A stretch of 64,000 nt of DNA from an uncultured Lachnospiraceae bacterium (GCA_910584945.1 CAJUDY010000001.1:93279-157278), one strand, 5' to 3'. Positions 16,616 to 25,632 are shown, numbered from the stretch's first letter. A program made the numbers and translations. The notes: generated from the sequence alone by a model not told the origin.

Positions 16616-17588
16616 AAGAAGACGCCGGTGGGCCGGGTTTCTTGCGGCTCTGTGTCTTACACTGACCGGATGCGGCAACACGAAGATTGTACTGACCACC
16701 GGACTGGCCTCGGACGAGTTGTTCCGGATCGGAGAGGTGTCCTGCCGCCTGCCGGAGGCGATGGTCTACCTGATGAATCAAAAGGGCAGCTACGAAAAGG
16801 TCTATGGCATCGAGATGTGGCAGCATGCGCTTGGGGAGATGACCATGGAAGAGTATCTGAAGAGCCAGGTGCTCTCCGAACTGGCCCAGGTAAAAAGCAT
16901 GGTGCTTCTGGCCGGGGAGCAGGAGATCGTTCTGACCGAACAGGAACAGGCCCAGGCGGGAGAGGCGGCGAAGGAGTACATGGCTTCTCTGAGCCGGGAA
17001 GACATAGAGGCGCTGAAGATTGATCAGGAGTCTGTGCGTCAGATGTACGAGGACTATCGGCTTGCCTTTAAAGCCTATCAGGAGATTACGGAGGATGTGA
17101 GCGTGGAGATCAGCGACGATGAGGCGCGGATCATCCAGCTCCAGCAGATCTTTGTTCCAGAAGAGCATCTGGCGGGTGAACTTCGCCGCAGGATCGAAGG
17201 CGGGGAAGACTTCGGAAGCATTGCGGCGAATTATTCCAAGCTGTCGCAGACGACGGTGTCCATGGCCCGGGGGGACAAGGGTGGAATCTATGAGGAGATT
17301 GCTTTTGACCTGAATAATGATGAGGTCAGCGAGGTCTTTGAGGAAGACGGGGGATATTATATTCTGAAATGTCTGAATACTTACATGGAAGAGGAGTCTG
17401 AGGCCAACAAGATTCAGGTGGCAAGACAGAGAAAGTCCGAGCGCTTCCAGGGCATCTATTCAGAAGTGATGAAAGATACCCTGTCCGAGTTCCAGGAGAA
17501 GCTGTGGGATAAGGTGAGCTTCTCCGACTATGAAGAGGTGGATACCAGCACTTTTTTTGAGATTTATCAGACACACTTTGAGCAGTAA
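16605..17588 (+). CDS. Parvulin-type peptidyl-prolyl isomerase lipoprotein (PrsA/PpiC-like)
   Basis: This is a predicted lipid-anchored extracytoplasmic foldase of 327 residues. The Arg-rich start is followed by a hydrophobic helix ending in the lipobox LTGC (Cys23). A SurA/PrsA-like helical N-terminal domain runs to about residue 165. The parvulin domain follows: IIQLQQIFVPEEHL, FGSIAANYSKLSQT, then the RGDKGGI turn and YYILKCL, with a C-terminal helix. The start is GTG 16605 with GGAGGAAG ahead, inside the end of the phosphatase gene. It probably helps fold exported proteins. It converges with the aminotransferase gene, leaving a 10-base gap without an obvious terminator. Confidence 0.88.
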   Translation: MKDRRRRRWAGFLAALCLTLTGCGNTKIVLTTGLASDELFRIGEVSCRLPEAMVYLMNQKGSYEKVYGIEMWQHALGEMTMEEYLKSQVLSELAQVKSMVLLAGEQEIVLTEQEQAQAGEAAKEYMASLSREDIEALKIDQESVRQMYEDYRLAFKAYQEITEDVSVEISDDEARIIQLQQIFVPEEHLAGELRRRIEGGEDFGSIAANYSKLSQTTVSMARGDKGGIYEEIAFDLNNDEVSEVFEEDGGYYILKCLNTYMEEESEANKIQVARQRKSERFQGIYSEVMKDTLSEFQEKLWDKVSFSDYEEVDTSTFFEIYQTHFEQ

Positions 17589-17598
17589 TGCTTCCGGT

Positions 17599-18714
17599 TT
17601 ATTCCAGGAGCTCTCTCAGGCAGGCAAGAAGCGCTGTGTTCTGCTCGGGCATCATAAAACAGAAGCGGAAGAAGGTCTCGTCTGTAAGTCCCGGAAAATT
17701 GGAACAGTCACGAAGCATCCATCCTCTCTGAATCGCATGGAGGAAGACGTTGTAGGAGTTGATTCCTTCTTTTAAGATGCGCACCAGGATAAAATTGGCA
17801 TAGGGCTTGTATACTTTGACGTTTTTCCAGGTCAGAAGCTCCCGGTAGATCCGCTCCCGCTCGGAAGAGATCAGCTCCCGGGTCTTTTGAATGTAATCGG
17901 CGTCTGTGAACATCAAAGCGCCGGCGGCGTCCGCGAGGCTGTTGAGGGACCAGGGATTCTGACGCTCCTTAACCAGAGAGAGCAGAGACCGGTTGCTGGT
18001 CATGGCGTATCCGAGCCGGAGTCCCGGAGCGGCAAAGAATTTGGAGATCCCCCGGAGGATCACGAAGTTGTCATAAGCATCAAGAAGCTTCACACAGGAG
18101 ACGGAGAAGCCTTCCGGGGCGAATTCCGCATACGTCTCATCGATGATGACGAAGATATTCCGGTCCCTGCAAATAGACAAAAGCTTCGCCATCTCCTCCG
18201 GTGAACTGGCGGTGGAGGTGGGGTTATTGGGATTGCAGATGATGAGAAGCTGAGTCTCTCTGCGGAGCGCCTTTGAGAAATCTTCCGGGTCAAGACGAAA
18301 GTCCCGGGCTTCTTCCAGGGCATAATACCGGACCTGTCCACCTAAGAGCCGGACTTCCCGTTCGTATTCCGAGTAGGTGGGAGATACGATCAATGCTTCC
18401 TCGGGCTTTCTCGCCTGGATGAACAAAGAGATCAGCTCTGTACATCCGTTTCCCACCAGAATCTGCTTCGGAAGACATCCGGCGTAGGCAGCGATGTGCT
18501 TCCGGAGCTCCCGGTAGTCCGGGTCCGGGTAAGCGGTAATCACATCCAGTTGATTGGCCAGTTCTTTTTTCAGCTTCGGGGAGATCCCAAGGGGATTGAC
18601 ATTCGCGCCGAAGCCCACGATCTTTTCTTTGGGTATCCCAAAAGCCTGTTCGATCTTTTCCAGATCACTTCCGTGAAAATGCTCTTTTCCCTCTATCTTT
18701 TTGTCCGTTTCCAT
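17599..18714 (-). CDS. PLP-dependent aminotransferase, HisC/CobD-like
   Basis: This 371-residue fold-type I enzyme resembles histidinol-phosphate aminotransferase and threonine-phosphate decarboxylase (CobD). The opening HGSD and FGANVNPLGIS are more like CobD. PLP-site features are GNGCTELI, ICNPNNPTS, the Asp in IIDETYAEF, and the Schiff-base Lys in RGISKFFAAPGLRLGYAM. No histidine or cobalamin genes lie near, so the real reaction is unsettled. Transcription is opposite to both neighbours. ATG 18714 is preceded by a GAAAAGAGGAACG-type site on the minus strand. Confidence 0.8.
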   Translation of the reverse strand: METDKKIEGKEHFHGSDLEKIEQAFGIPKEKIVGFGANVNPLGISPKLKKELANQLDVITAYPDPDYRELRKHIAAYAGCLPKQILVGNGCTELISLFIQARKPEEALIVSPTYSEYEREVRLLGGQVRYYALEEARDFRLDPEDFSKALRRETQLLIICNPNNPTSTASSPEEMAKLLSICRDRNIFVIIDETYAEFAPEGFSVSCVKLLDAYDNFVILRGISKFFAAPGLRLGYAMTSNRSLLSLVKERQNPWSLNSLADAAGALMFTDADYIQKTRELISSERERIYRELLTWKNVKVYKPYANFILVRILKEGINSYNVFLHAIQRGWMLRDCSNFPGLTDETFFRFCFMMPEQNTALLACLRELLE

Positions 18715-18740
18715 ATAGTCGTTCCTCTTTTCTCGTATAG

Positions 18741-18770
18741 TTGCGTATTTGAATCAATCAGTGCTATAAT
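18741..18770 (+). promoter_or_regulatory. Promoter of the DUF5717-type operon
   Basis: TATAAT at 18765-18770 is perfect. The best -35 is TTGCGT at 18741-18746 with an 18-base spacer. It lies 36 bases upstream of the next start codon. Confidence 0.6.
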
Positions 18771-18805
18771 AGTATAAAAATGTCAAAAAGGCAACGGGGT
18801 TTCGC

Positions 18806-21800
18806 ATGAAAGAAAAAATCATCGACTTTTACAATGGAATATTTACCTACTGTCAGCCGGGGCTTCTCCTGGAGCCTCCCAGGCTCTTGCTGGAACCCGC
18901 GCCGGGAGAGATGCTCACAGGGAGTTTTGTGATCAATTCCGCCGACGAGCGGCGGATCAAGGGACTTTTACATACCAGAATTCCGGGAATGGTTCTAAAG
19001 AAAGACCATTTTTTTGCCCGGGCTGCAAGAATAGAATTCACCTATGAGCCGGTGTATTTAAGAGAGGGAGAACAGTTCACCGATCGGATTTGGCTGGAGA
19101 CCAGCGCCGGAGAATATGAACTGCCGGTACAGATACAGATTAAAGGGGCGGCGGCAGAAGAAGAGGAAGAGATTCCCATGCCGGTACAGTTCCTGGCGGA
19201 AGACCTGCCGCCCGTGTCCCGGATGGGAAACGGGCGGAGAGAGGAGTGGCGAAAAAAAAGACGGTGGGAAGCGGCCATTGCCGAGATCCAGCGCGTTGTG
19301 GAGCAGGAAAAGAGGAACGCCTGCACCAGACAGGAGGCGACCGGCCGCCTGAGGAAGCTGGTGGAAGAATTAAAAGAAATAGATACCGAATCCCCGGTCT
19401 GTCCCCTTCTGGACGCCTGGGTAATGGTTTTGGAAGAACGCGCCGAGGAGGCGGGCTGGATACTCCGAAAATATGAGAAAACCCGTCTTCTGCAATTGAA
19501 AGAAAGTGACACGCGGGCGCTTTTTCTGTATGTGAACAGTCTGTGCCGGGAAGATCCGGAGACGGCGGCGTTTTCCGTGACGCAGCTTCAAAAGCTCTAT
19601 CAGAAACATCCGGACAGCTGGATGATCACGGCATTTTTGCTGGAACTGGACCCGAAGCTCTGGGAAAAATCCCGCACCCGGTATCTGATGCTGGAGCGTC
19701 AGTTTCACAATGGAACCAGGAATCGCCTGCTCTATCAGGAGGCGTGGGAACTTTTAAAAGAGGATATGGCATTGTTTGGCCGACTGGGCGCTTTTTCTCT
19801 TCAGGTCTTTGGCTGGGCGGCCGTCCGGGGACTTCTGACGCCCCAGACGGCGCAGGCGGCTGCTCTTCAGGCAGTGCGGATCAAGAGATGGTCTCCGCTG
19901 GCAGTGCGGCTTCTAAAGGCGTGCTATGAGGTCAATCCCTCTAAAGAGACCGCCGGGGCCGTCTGTTCAGTTTACATCCGGGGACAGCGTACGGACGCCG
20001 AGGCGTTTGGCTGGTATGAAAAGGGCGTGGAGTGGGACGCGAAGATCACAAATTTATATGAATACTTTATCTATGCGCTGCCGGAAGACTACCCGAAGCT
20101 TCTCCCCCGGCAGGTGCTTTTGTATTTTCACTATCACAATACTCTGACCAGCAGACAGAAGACGGCCTTTTACTGCAATCTGGTCCGGTACGGAGATCCA
20201 AAAGACCCGGTCTATGAAGAGCACCGGCATCTTTTGCAGGATTTCCTGCTGGAGCAGTTAAAAGAGAGAAAGGTCAATCCTTCTCTGGCATGGCTGTACG
20301 GAAGATGCCTTCTGGCCGATACGCTGGAGGAAAAGCTTCTGGAGGCGCTGGCTGACATTCTGTTTCTTCAGAAGCTTACCTGCAGGGAAAAGAGAATCCG
20401 TCTGGTGGAGGTCTCTTATGAACAGCTGGAAGAACCGATTGTTGTTCCGCTTACAGGGGGCGAGGCCTACATTCCCATCTACACGCCGGATGTGAAGATT
20501 ACGCTTCTTGACGAGCAGGGAAAGCGGTATCGGAAGACCGTGGACTATGAGCTGAAGCGGGTGATGATCGAGCCGGTATTTTTGCAGCTTTGCGCAAGGA
20601 AACTGAAGGATCACCTGGGACTGAACCTATATCTTCTGGACGGAAAGGGACCTCATGCAGTGCGGGAGGAGAACCTGCCTCTGATCTGGAGATTTTTAGA
20701 AGACAGACGGATCAGGGAATCTTATCGTCAGAAGCTTCAACGGGAACTTCTGGATTATCAGAGAAGGCGCCGCAGACTGGAGACGCTGGACCGGAGGCTT
20801 TTTTTCACCGATTCCGAAGTCCTTCGGATGTCGAGAAAGGATCAGGGGGCTTACCTGGAGATCCTGATTCTGCTTGGACAGGATGAGGACGTCTGGCGGC
20901 TGCTTGAGCGGACCGGCTGCAGGGAAGTGGATAAGCGGCTGCTTCTGCGGTTTCTGCAGCGGCTGATGGAGGATGGAGCGATTTCTACGAACTTGCTTCG
21001 GGAGCTCGCCTGGCTGTCTTTTCGGCAGGAAATGTATACGGAACGGGTGGTCGCTCTTCTTGCGGAGCGGGCCGTTGGAAGTACGGAGGAACTGCTGGCG
21101 CTCTGGAAGGCAGGAGAGCAGTTTGGTATGACGCAGCCGGCTCTGGAAGAGCAGCTCCTGGTACAGGCCATGTTCACAGAACAAAAGATTGAGGAGGTGT
21201 TTCCGGTCTATCGTTCCATGGACGACCGGGGAGGAGACTCCGTGGTGGGAATCGCTTATCTGAATTATGTGAGCTGGCTTTATTTTGTCAAAGGACTGGA
21301 AGGGCCGGAGGGGCTGTTTGACCGTCTGGAGAACCATCTTCTGTGGGAAGATCCCCTGTCCAGGACGGCAGTGCTGGCTTACTTAAAGCAGTTGTCGGTA
21401 TTGTTCCTTCTGTCGGACGCCCAGAAGCATCTGGCCGGGAATCTGGTGGGAGAGCTGCCGGTGCAGTACCGGCATTTTGGATTTATGAAAAATCTGCTGT
21501 CCGGCCTGGACGAAAAAGAACCGGGAGCAGACTATACGGTGGTGGAATACCGATGCGATCCGGCCCATAAGGTCGTGCTGCATTATGTGCTGGAATATCA
21601 TGGGAAGAAAAGCTTTGACTATCTGACCGAATGCCTTTATCCGGTCTGCCAGGGGGTGTTCTTAAGGCGGTTCATCCTGTTCTATGGAGAACGCCTGACC
21701 TGGTTTTTTACGGAGACGAAGAAGAATGGGGAAGAAATCTCCACCGAATGCCGCACCATCGAGAACCGGGAGGAGAAGATACCGGGGAACAGCCGCTTTG

Positions 21801-21922
21801 ACCGGCTCTGCCAGATGCAGCGCGCCCTGGATCACCATCAGGAGCGCAGTCTTCGGCGGATGATGATGGAGTATGAAGAGCTGACCAGCCTGACGGAAGA
21901 AGGGTTTGCGGTCAGACTTTGA
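18806..21922 (+). CDS. Large protein of unknown function, DUF5717-like: beta domain plus long alpha-solenoid
   Basis: This 1038-residue soluble protein has no signal peptide or membrane helix. Residues 1-115 look like a compact beta-sandwich (GSFVINSADERRIKGLL, then EYELPVQIQIKGAA). Residues 150-900 are dominated by amphipathic helices rich in Leu, Arg and Glu in TPR/HAT-like arrangement, with a shorter beta-like stretch near 540-610. The tail is helical. I recall similar Lachnospiraceae proteins filed as DUF5717, without a known function. It is the first gene of a three-gene unit; its partners follow after 64 bases. A scaffold or adaptor role is a guess from the solenoid shape. Confidence 0.65.
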   Translation: MKEKIIDFYNGIFTYCQPGLLLEPPRLLLEPAPGEMLTGSFVINSADERRIKGLLHTRIPGMVLKKDHFFARAARIEFTYEPVYLREGEQFTDRIWLETSAGEYELPVQIQIKGAAAEEEEEIPMPVQFLAEDLPPVSRMGNGRREEWRKKRRWEAAIAEIQRVVEQEKRNACTRQEATGRLRKLVEELKEIDTESPVCPLLDAWVMVLEERAEEAGWILRKYEKTRLLQLKESDTRALFLYVNSLCREDPETAAFSVTQLQKLYQKHPDSWMITAFLLELDPKLWEKSRTRYLMLERQFHNGTRNRLLYQEAWELLKEDMALFGRLGAFSLQVFGWAAVRGLLTPQTAQAAALQAVRIKRWSPLAVRLLKACYEVNPSKETAGAVCSVYIRGQRTDAEAFGWYEKGVEWDAKITNLYEYFIYALPEDYPKLLPRQVLLYFHYHNTLTSRQKTAFYCNLVRYGDPKDPVYEEHRHLLQDFLLEQLKERKVNPSLAWLYGRCLLADTLEEKLLEALADILFLQKLTCREKRIRLVEVSYEQLEEPIVVPLTGGEAYIPIYTPDVKITLLDEQGKRYRKTVDYELKRVMIEPVFLQLCARKLKDHLGLNLYLLDGKGPHAVREENLPLIWRFLEDRRIRESYRQKLQRELLDYQRRRRRLETLDRRLFFTDSEVLRMSRKDQGAYLEILILLGQDEDVWRLLERTGCREVDKRLLLRFLQRLMEDGAISTNLLRELAWLSFRQEMYTERVVALLAERAVGSTEELLALWKAGEQFGMTQPALEEQLLVQAMFTEQKIEEVFPVYRSMDDRGGDSVVGIAYLNYVSWLYFVKGLEGPEGLFDRLENHLLWEDPLSRTAVLAYLKQLSVLFLLSDAQKHLAGNLVGELPVQYRHFGFMKNLLSGLDEKEPGADYTVVEYRCDPAHKVVLHYVLEYHGKKSFDYLTECLYPVCQGVFLRRFILFYGERLTWFFTETKKNGEEISTECRTIENREEKIPGNSRFDRLCQMQRALDHHQERSLRRMMMEYEELTSLTEEGFAVRL

Positions 21923-21986
21923 GTAAGACGAAAAACAGCAGCGGACCGGCACAGGAAAGCTGCGGGACTTGAAGGAAGGTCTGTAG

Positions 21987-23108
21987 ATGATTAGAAAGTT
22001 GGAGACAGGAGGAGAGAGAGGAACGGTCTATGCGGGAGTAGATTATCGGGGGGCGTTTCCTGGTGTCTGCTATCAGACGCTGGATATGAAGGAACCGCAG
22101 GTGCTTCCGCTGGATTTCGGGGGGCAGGACAGCCGGGTGGCCTGCTTTCGAAAAGTGCTGTCTGCTCTCAGGCATTACGGGAAGAAGGAGGAGATCTTTG
22201 CCGTCGTGGTGCTGCCGTCTCTGTCCAGAGAGGGGATGCGCCAGTATCAGAAGGACGCGTATGAGGCCGGATTTCTGGAGGGACAGCTTCTGATGATAAA
22301 CGGGCCGGAGAGCATCGTCCATTTTGTCATGCATCAGACCAACGACATCTGGCAGCAGCAGGTGTGGCTTCTGGAGTTTGAAAGCGAGGAAGTCAAGGCA
22401 ACCTGCATGGAAGTAAACAAAAGGACGGCGCCCATGCTGGTGCAGGTGAAAGAGCCGGAATCCTGGTATGTGGGAACGCTTCTGGACGGAATGAGGGATG
22501 AACGTCTTTTACAGGAAGTGCAGAAAAGATTCGACCGGCAAAAAGTATCTGCCGTATTCCTCACCGGCACCGATCTGAACAGCAGAGATTATAAAAAGAG
22601 CCGGGAGGCTATCTGCAGAAGACGCCGGGTGTTCCTTGTGGATCAGATCTACGCCAGAGGCGCCTGCGCGCTGGCCGGGGATGAGAAAGCGAAACGCCCT
22701 TATCTTTTTCTGAGTGAGCAGACGCTCCTCTATAATGTGGGAATCAGAAGCAGCGAAGCCGGGAAGGAGTCGGTGCATACGATCTTAAGCGCCGGCTGCA
22801 GCTGGTATGAGGCAAAGGCCTCCTGCGAGGTGGTGCTTCTTACAGAGACGCTTCTGGAATTTTCTTTTCCTTCTATGCTGGGAGGGGAGCCGATCCGGGA
22901 GGGCATGTTTTTGACCGATCTGCCCAGACGTCCGCGAGGTACCAGTCGGCTGCTTTTGGAGGTGCAATTTACCTCGCCCGTGCAGTGTGAGGTAAAGGTG
23001 ACGGATCTTGGCTTTGGAGAGATGTATCCTTCCTCGGATCTTTACTGGAAGGAGACGTTTGTATTGGAAGAGCAGGAGGGACAGGATGGGACTGGTAGCC
23101 GTCTGTAA
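21987..23108 (+). CDS. Hsp70/actin-fold-like protein with a degenerate ATP site (DUF5716-like)
   Basis: This 373-residue protein has no assigned function. Two segments resemble the Hsp70 nucleotide-binding domain. Residues 14-30 (VYAGVDYRGAFPGVCY) sit where Hsp70 has GIDLGTTNS. Residues 71-117 (FAVVVLPSLSREGMRQYQKD, AYEAGF, LLMINGPESIVHFVMHQ) follow the Hsp70 block [20 protein letters not shown]...INEPTAAAL. The next strand, VWLLEFESEEVKA, should be the DLGGGT phosphate loop but lacks its glycines. So the fold looks kept and ATP hydrolysis probably lost. I recall such proteins as DUF5716. It lies between the solenoid gene and a TPR-like gene that it overlaps by 23 bases. Confidence 0.6.
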   Translation: MIRKLETGGERGTVYAGVDYRGAFPGVCYQTLDMKEPQVLPLDFGGQDSRVACFRKVLSALRHYGKKEEIFAVVVLPSLSREGMRQYQKDAYEAGFLEGQLLMINGPESIVHFVMHQTNDIWQQQVWLLEFESEEVKATCMEVNKRTAPMLVQVKEPESWYVGTLLDGMRDERLLQEVQKRFDRQKVSAVFLTGTDLNSRDYKKSREAICRRRRVFLVDQIYARGACALAGDEKAKRPYLFLSEQTLLYNVGIRSSEAGKESVHTILSAGCSWYEAKASCEVVLLTETLLEFSFPSMLGGEPIREGMFLTDLPRRPRGTSRLLLEVQFTSPVQCEVKVTDLGFGEMYPSSDLYWKETFVLEEQEGQDGTGSRL

Positions 23109-23787
23109 ATATCAGAGGACAAAGACGCCGTTTTTTGTGGAGCAGGCGGGGCTGAATCTCTACAGCCTGGAAGAGTTATCGTATTTTCTGTATCATAATA
23201 TCTGTCTTGCAGACCGCCGACTCTTTGACGAGCGGCTGTCAAGGTGGCTTCGGGAGGAGTTTGGCTGTACAAAGCTTGCCGAACAGATCGAAAAAAGGAA
23301 GACTTCCGGAGCGGGAATCCAGGATCTGGTACTGCCGGTGGTGGAAGCCGGCGGATTTTTTTCCGGGCAGGAGATCGCAGAGCTTCGGGAACGGCTGAAA
23401 GGACTTGCGAAGCTTCAGGAGCAGGAACGGCTGAAACTGCGGGCGGATGAACTTTTAAATAACCGGAATGAATGGGCGGCCATGGAAGAATACCGGCACA
23501 TCCTGAAGATGCATCAGAACAGCCGTCTGGGGCTTGCGTTCTACGGGGCGGTGTGGAATAATCTGGGCGTGTGTTATGCGAGGCAGTTCCTGTTCGCGGA
23601 GGCGGCAGAGTGTTTTGAGACTTCCTGCGAATACCAGGAGGACGAAGAGATCCGGCAGCAGGCGGAGCTGGCTCATCAGCTCGCAGAAGGAATCCTGCCG
23701 GGGGCGGGCAGGAAAGACTTTGATTTTTCCGATCCCCAGAAGAAGCTGCTTTCCTGGGAGCGGGAGTATCGGATGAGGCAGAAATAA
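23086..23787 (+). CDS. TPR-like protein, third gene of the DUF5717/DUF5716-type unit
   Basis: This 233-residue soluble protein has no assigned function. The first 40 residues contain a Tyr/Leu-rich segment (LNLYSLEELSYFLYHNI). From about residue 105 to 200 are helical pairs with TPR spacing: LLNNRNEWAAMEEYRHILKM and AVWNNLGVCYARQFLFAEAA, the latter very TPR-like. TPR proteins commonly dock onto Hsp70-type partners, and the preceding gene is Hsp70-like, so a physical complex is an attractive inference. I chose ATG 23086 for the AGGAGGGACAGG ahead of it; it overlaps the previous gene by 23 bases. A strong promoter for the next unit begins directly after its stop. Confidence 0.6.
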   Translation: MGLVAVCKYQRTKTPFFVEQAGLNLYSLEELSYFLYHNICLADRRLFDERLSRWLREEFGCTKLAEQIEKRKTSGAGIQDLVLPVVEAGGFFSGQEIAELRERLKGLAKLQEQERLKLRADELLNNRNEWAAMEEYRHILKMHQNSRLGLAFYGAVWNNLGVCYARQFLFAEAAECFETSCEYQEDEEIRQQAELAHQLAEGILPGAGRKDFDFSDPQKKLLSWEREYRMRQK

Positions 23788-23788
23788 C

Positions 23789-23817
23789 TTGACAAGCAGA
23801 GCCTTTTTTGTTATGAT
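23789..23817 (+). promoter_or_regulatory. Promoter of the amino acid ABC transporter
   Basis: TTGACA at 23789-23794 and TATGAT at 23812-23817 are 17 bases apart and begin within two bases of the preceding stop codon. The leader is about 100 bases. Confidence 0.8.
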
Positions 23818-23886
23818 TCCTTTGTCGTGCTGATACTCTGCTATAGTAAAGTGGTAGCGGAGGAAAAACACGGAATTTTAAAACAG

Positions 23887-23908
23887 CATCTGCATGGGCG
23901 GATGCGGA
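23887..23908 (+). promoter_or_regulatory. Leader hairpin of the family shared with the argS leader
   Basis: GCATCTGC, loop ATGG, GCGGATGC forms an 8-bp hairpin (one G-U) followed by GGAACTTT and then the ribosome site. The same arms, GCATCTGC and GCGGATGCGGAACTTT, recur upstream of argS. Confidence 0.5.
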
Positions 23909-23928
23909 ACTTTTAATGGAGGATGAAT

Positions 23929-24837
23929 ATGAAAAAGTTAATTGCAGTGATGCTGGCAGGCACCATGACGGCGGCGATGGTAACCGGTTGCGGAGGAAGC
24001 AATGAGACTCCCGCAGACGCTCCGGCAGAGACGGAGTCGGCCGCGGAGAACGGGGCGGAAGCAGAGGGAGCGGCAGATACGGAGGCAGCGGCAGAGACCG
24101 ATGAGGCAGAAGCGGATGCGGCTTCCGACGAGAGCGATCTTGCCTATGTACAGGGAAAGGGTACTCTGGTTGTGGGTATCACAGATTTTGAGCCCATGGA
24201 TTATAAAGATGAGAACGGTAACTGGATCGGATTTGACGCGGACATGGCGTCGGCGTTCGCCGAGAGCCTGGGCGTAAGCGCAGAGTTCGTGGAGATCGAC
24301 TGGGATAATAAAATTATGGAGCTGGACGGCAAGACCATTGACTGCGTATGGAACGGCATGACCCTTACGGATGAGGTAAAAAGCGCCATGGAATGTTCCA
24401 ACGCCTACTGCAACAACGCGCAGATCGTGATCGTTCCGGCGGACAAGGCAGATCAGTATCAGGATGTGGACAGCCTCGCTGACCTGACCTTCGCGGTGGA
24501 GGCAGGCAGCGCAGGCGAGGCGGAGGTTACGGCCCTGGGTCTTGCGTGTACGCCGGTCAAGGCACAGTCCGATGCGCTGATGGAAGTGGCGGCAGGAACC
24601 TCTGACGCGGCAGTGATCGACTCTCTGATGGCAGCGGCTATGGTGGGAGAGGGTACCGGTTATGAGAACCTGACTTACACCGTAGGCCTGAACAGCGAAG
24701 AGTACGGCGTTGGCTTCCGGAAAGGTTCTGACCTGGCGAAAGCGCTGAATGAATTCTTCGCGGCAAGCTACGCAGATGGAACTATGGTGGAGACAGCGGA
24801 GACTTACGGCGTACAGGCAGCTGTGATCGAGCAGTAA
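23929..24837 (+). CDS. Polar amino acid ABC transporter substrate-binding lipoprotein
   Basis: This is a lipid-anchored type II periplasmic-binding protein (SBP_bac_3 family) for a polar amino acid or its analogue. The 20-residue signal ends in the lipobox VTGC (Cys21). It is followed by a low-complexity Ala/Glu/Asp spacer of about 50 residues that lifts the domain off the membrane. The binding domain opens with GTLVVGITDFEPMDYKDENG and contains IGFDADMASAFAES and CVWNGMTLTDE. I chose ATG 23929, not 23923, because GGAGG ends six bases before the former and touches the latter. It is followed by a terminator and then by the permease and ATPase genes. Confidence 0.9.
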   Translation: MKKLIAVMLAGTMTAAMVTGCGGSNETPADAPAETESAAENGAEAEGAADTEAAAETDEAEADAASDESDLAYVQGKGTLVVGITDFEPMDYKDENGNWIGFDADMASAFAESLGVSAEFVEIDWDNKIMELDGKTIDCVWNGMTLTDEVKSAMECSNAYCNNAQIVIVPADKADQYQDVDSLADLTFAVEAGSAGEAEVTALGLACTPVKAQSDALMEVAAGTSDAAVIDSLMAAAMVGEGTGYENLTYTVGLNSEEYGVGFRKGSDLAKALNEFFAASYADGTMVETAETYGVQAAVIEQ

Positions 24838-24847
24838 GACGGATACC

Positions 24848-24884
24848 AAAAACGGGGGCGGAGCCTTTTCGTCCCCGTTTTTTT
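24848..24884 (+). terminator. Terminator between binding protein and permease genes
   Basis: AAAAACGGGGG pairs with TCCCCGTTTTT, followed by more T. Partial read-through would give more binding protein than membrane components, a common arrangement. Confidence 0.85.
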
Positions 24885-24931
24885 CGAGTGCACACGGGCG
24901 ATTTCAGAGAAACATAAAACAGGAGAAAGAT

Positions 24932-25618
24932 ATGGAATTGATGCTGGAACAGATGCCGATCGTCATCCGGTCGCTGAACGTTGGTTTTTTACAGACTCTG
25001 AAGCTTTTTGCGGTGACGCTTTTAGGGGCGGTTCCTCTGGGACTGGTCATTGCCTTCGGCTCCATGTCGCGTTTTCGGCCGCTTAGCTATTTCACCAAAG
25101 TGATCGTGTGGATCATACGGGGTACCCCCCTGATGATTCAGCTTTTGATTATCTATTATTTTCCGGGCCTGGTGCTTGGAACGCCTATCTGGGGAGGCGG
25201 GGAAGCCGGGCGGTTTCTGGCGGCATCCTGTTCCTTTATTTTTAATTACGCCTGTTACTTTTCCGAAATCTACCGGGGCGGGATTCAGAGCGTTCCCGTC
25301 GGGCAGGAGGAGGCAGGCCTGGTGCTTGGCATGACCAGGAGCCAGATCTTCTTCAAAGTTACGCTGCTGCAGATGATCAAGCGGATCGTACCGCCCATGT
25401 CCAACGAGATCATCACGCTGGTGAAGGATACTTCCCTGGCCAGGATCATCGCCCTGCAGGAGATCATCTGGGCAGGACAGGCATTCATGAAAGGCTCCCA
25501 GGGAATTTCCGGGGCCATCTGGCCGCTGTTCTTTACGGCTGTGTATTATCTGATCTTCAGCGGAATCCTGACTGTGCTTCTTGGAAGGCTGGAGAAGAAG
25601 CTGGATTACTTTCGATAG
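24932..25618 (+). CDS. Polar amino acid ABC transporter permease
   Basis: This is a 228-residue inner-membrane permease of the HisM/GlnP type. Hydrophobic helices are visible at about residues 17-40, 50-75, 90-112 and 190-215. The segment VIRGTPLMIQLLIIYY is typical, and the EAA loop, which docks on the ATPase, reads GQEEAGLVLGMTRSQIF. It follows the binding-protein gene after an intrinsic terminator and precedes the ATPase gene by 14 bases. An AGGAGAAAG ribosome site precedes the ATG. Confidence 0.92.
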   Translation: MELMLEQMPIVIRSLNVGFLQTLKLFAVTLLGAVPLGLVIAFGSMSRFRPLSYFTKVIVWIIRGTPLMIQLLIIYYFPGLVLGTPIWGGGEAGRFLAASCSFIFNYACYFSEIYRGGIQSVPVGQEEAGLVLGMTRSQIFFKVTLLQMIKRIVPPMSNEIITLVKDTSLARIIALQEIIWAGQAFMKGSQGISGAIWPLFFTAVYYLIFSGILTVLLGRLEKKLDYFR

Positions 25619-25632
25619 GAGGGCGTAAGGCG

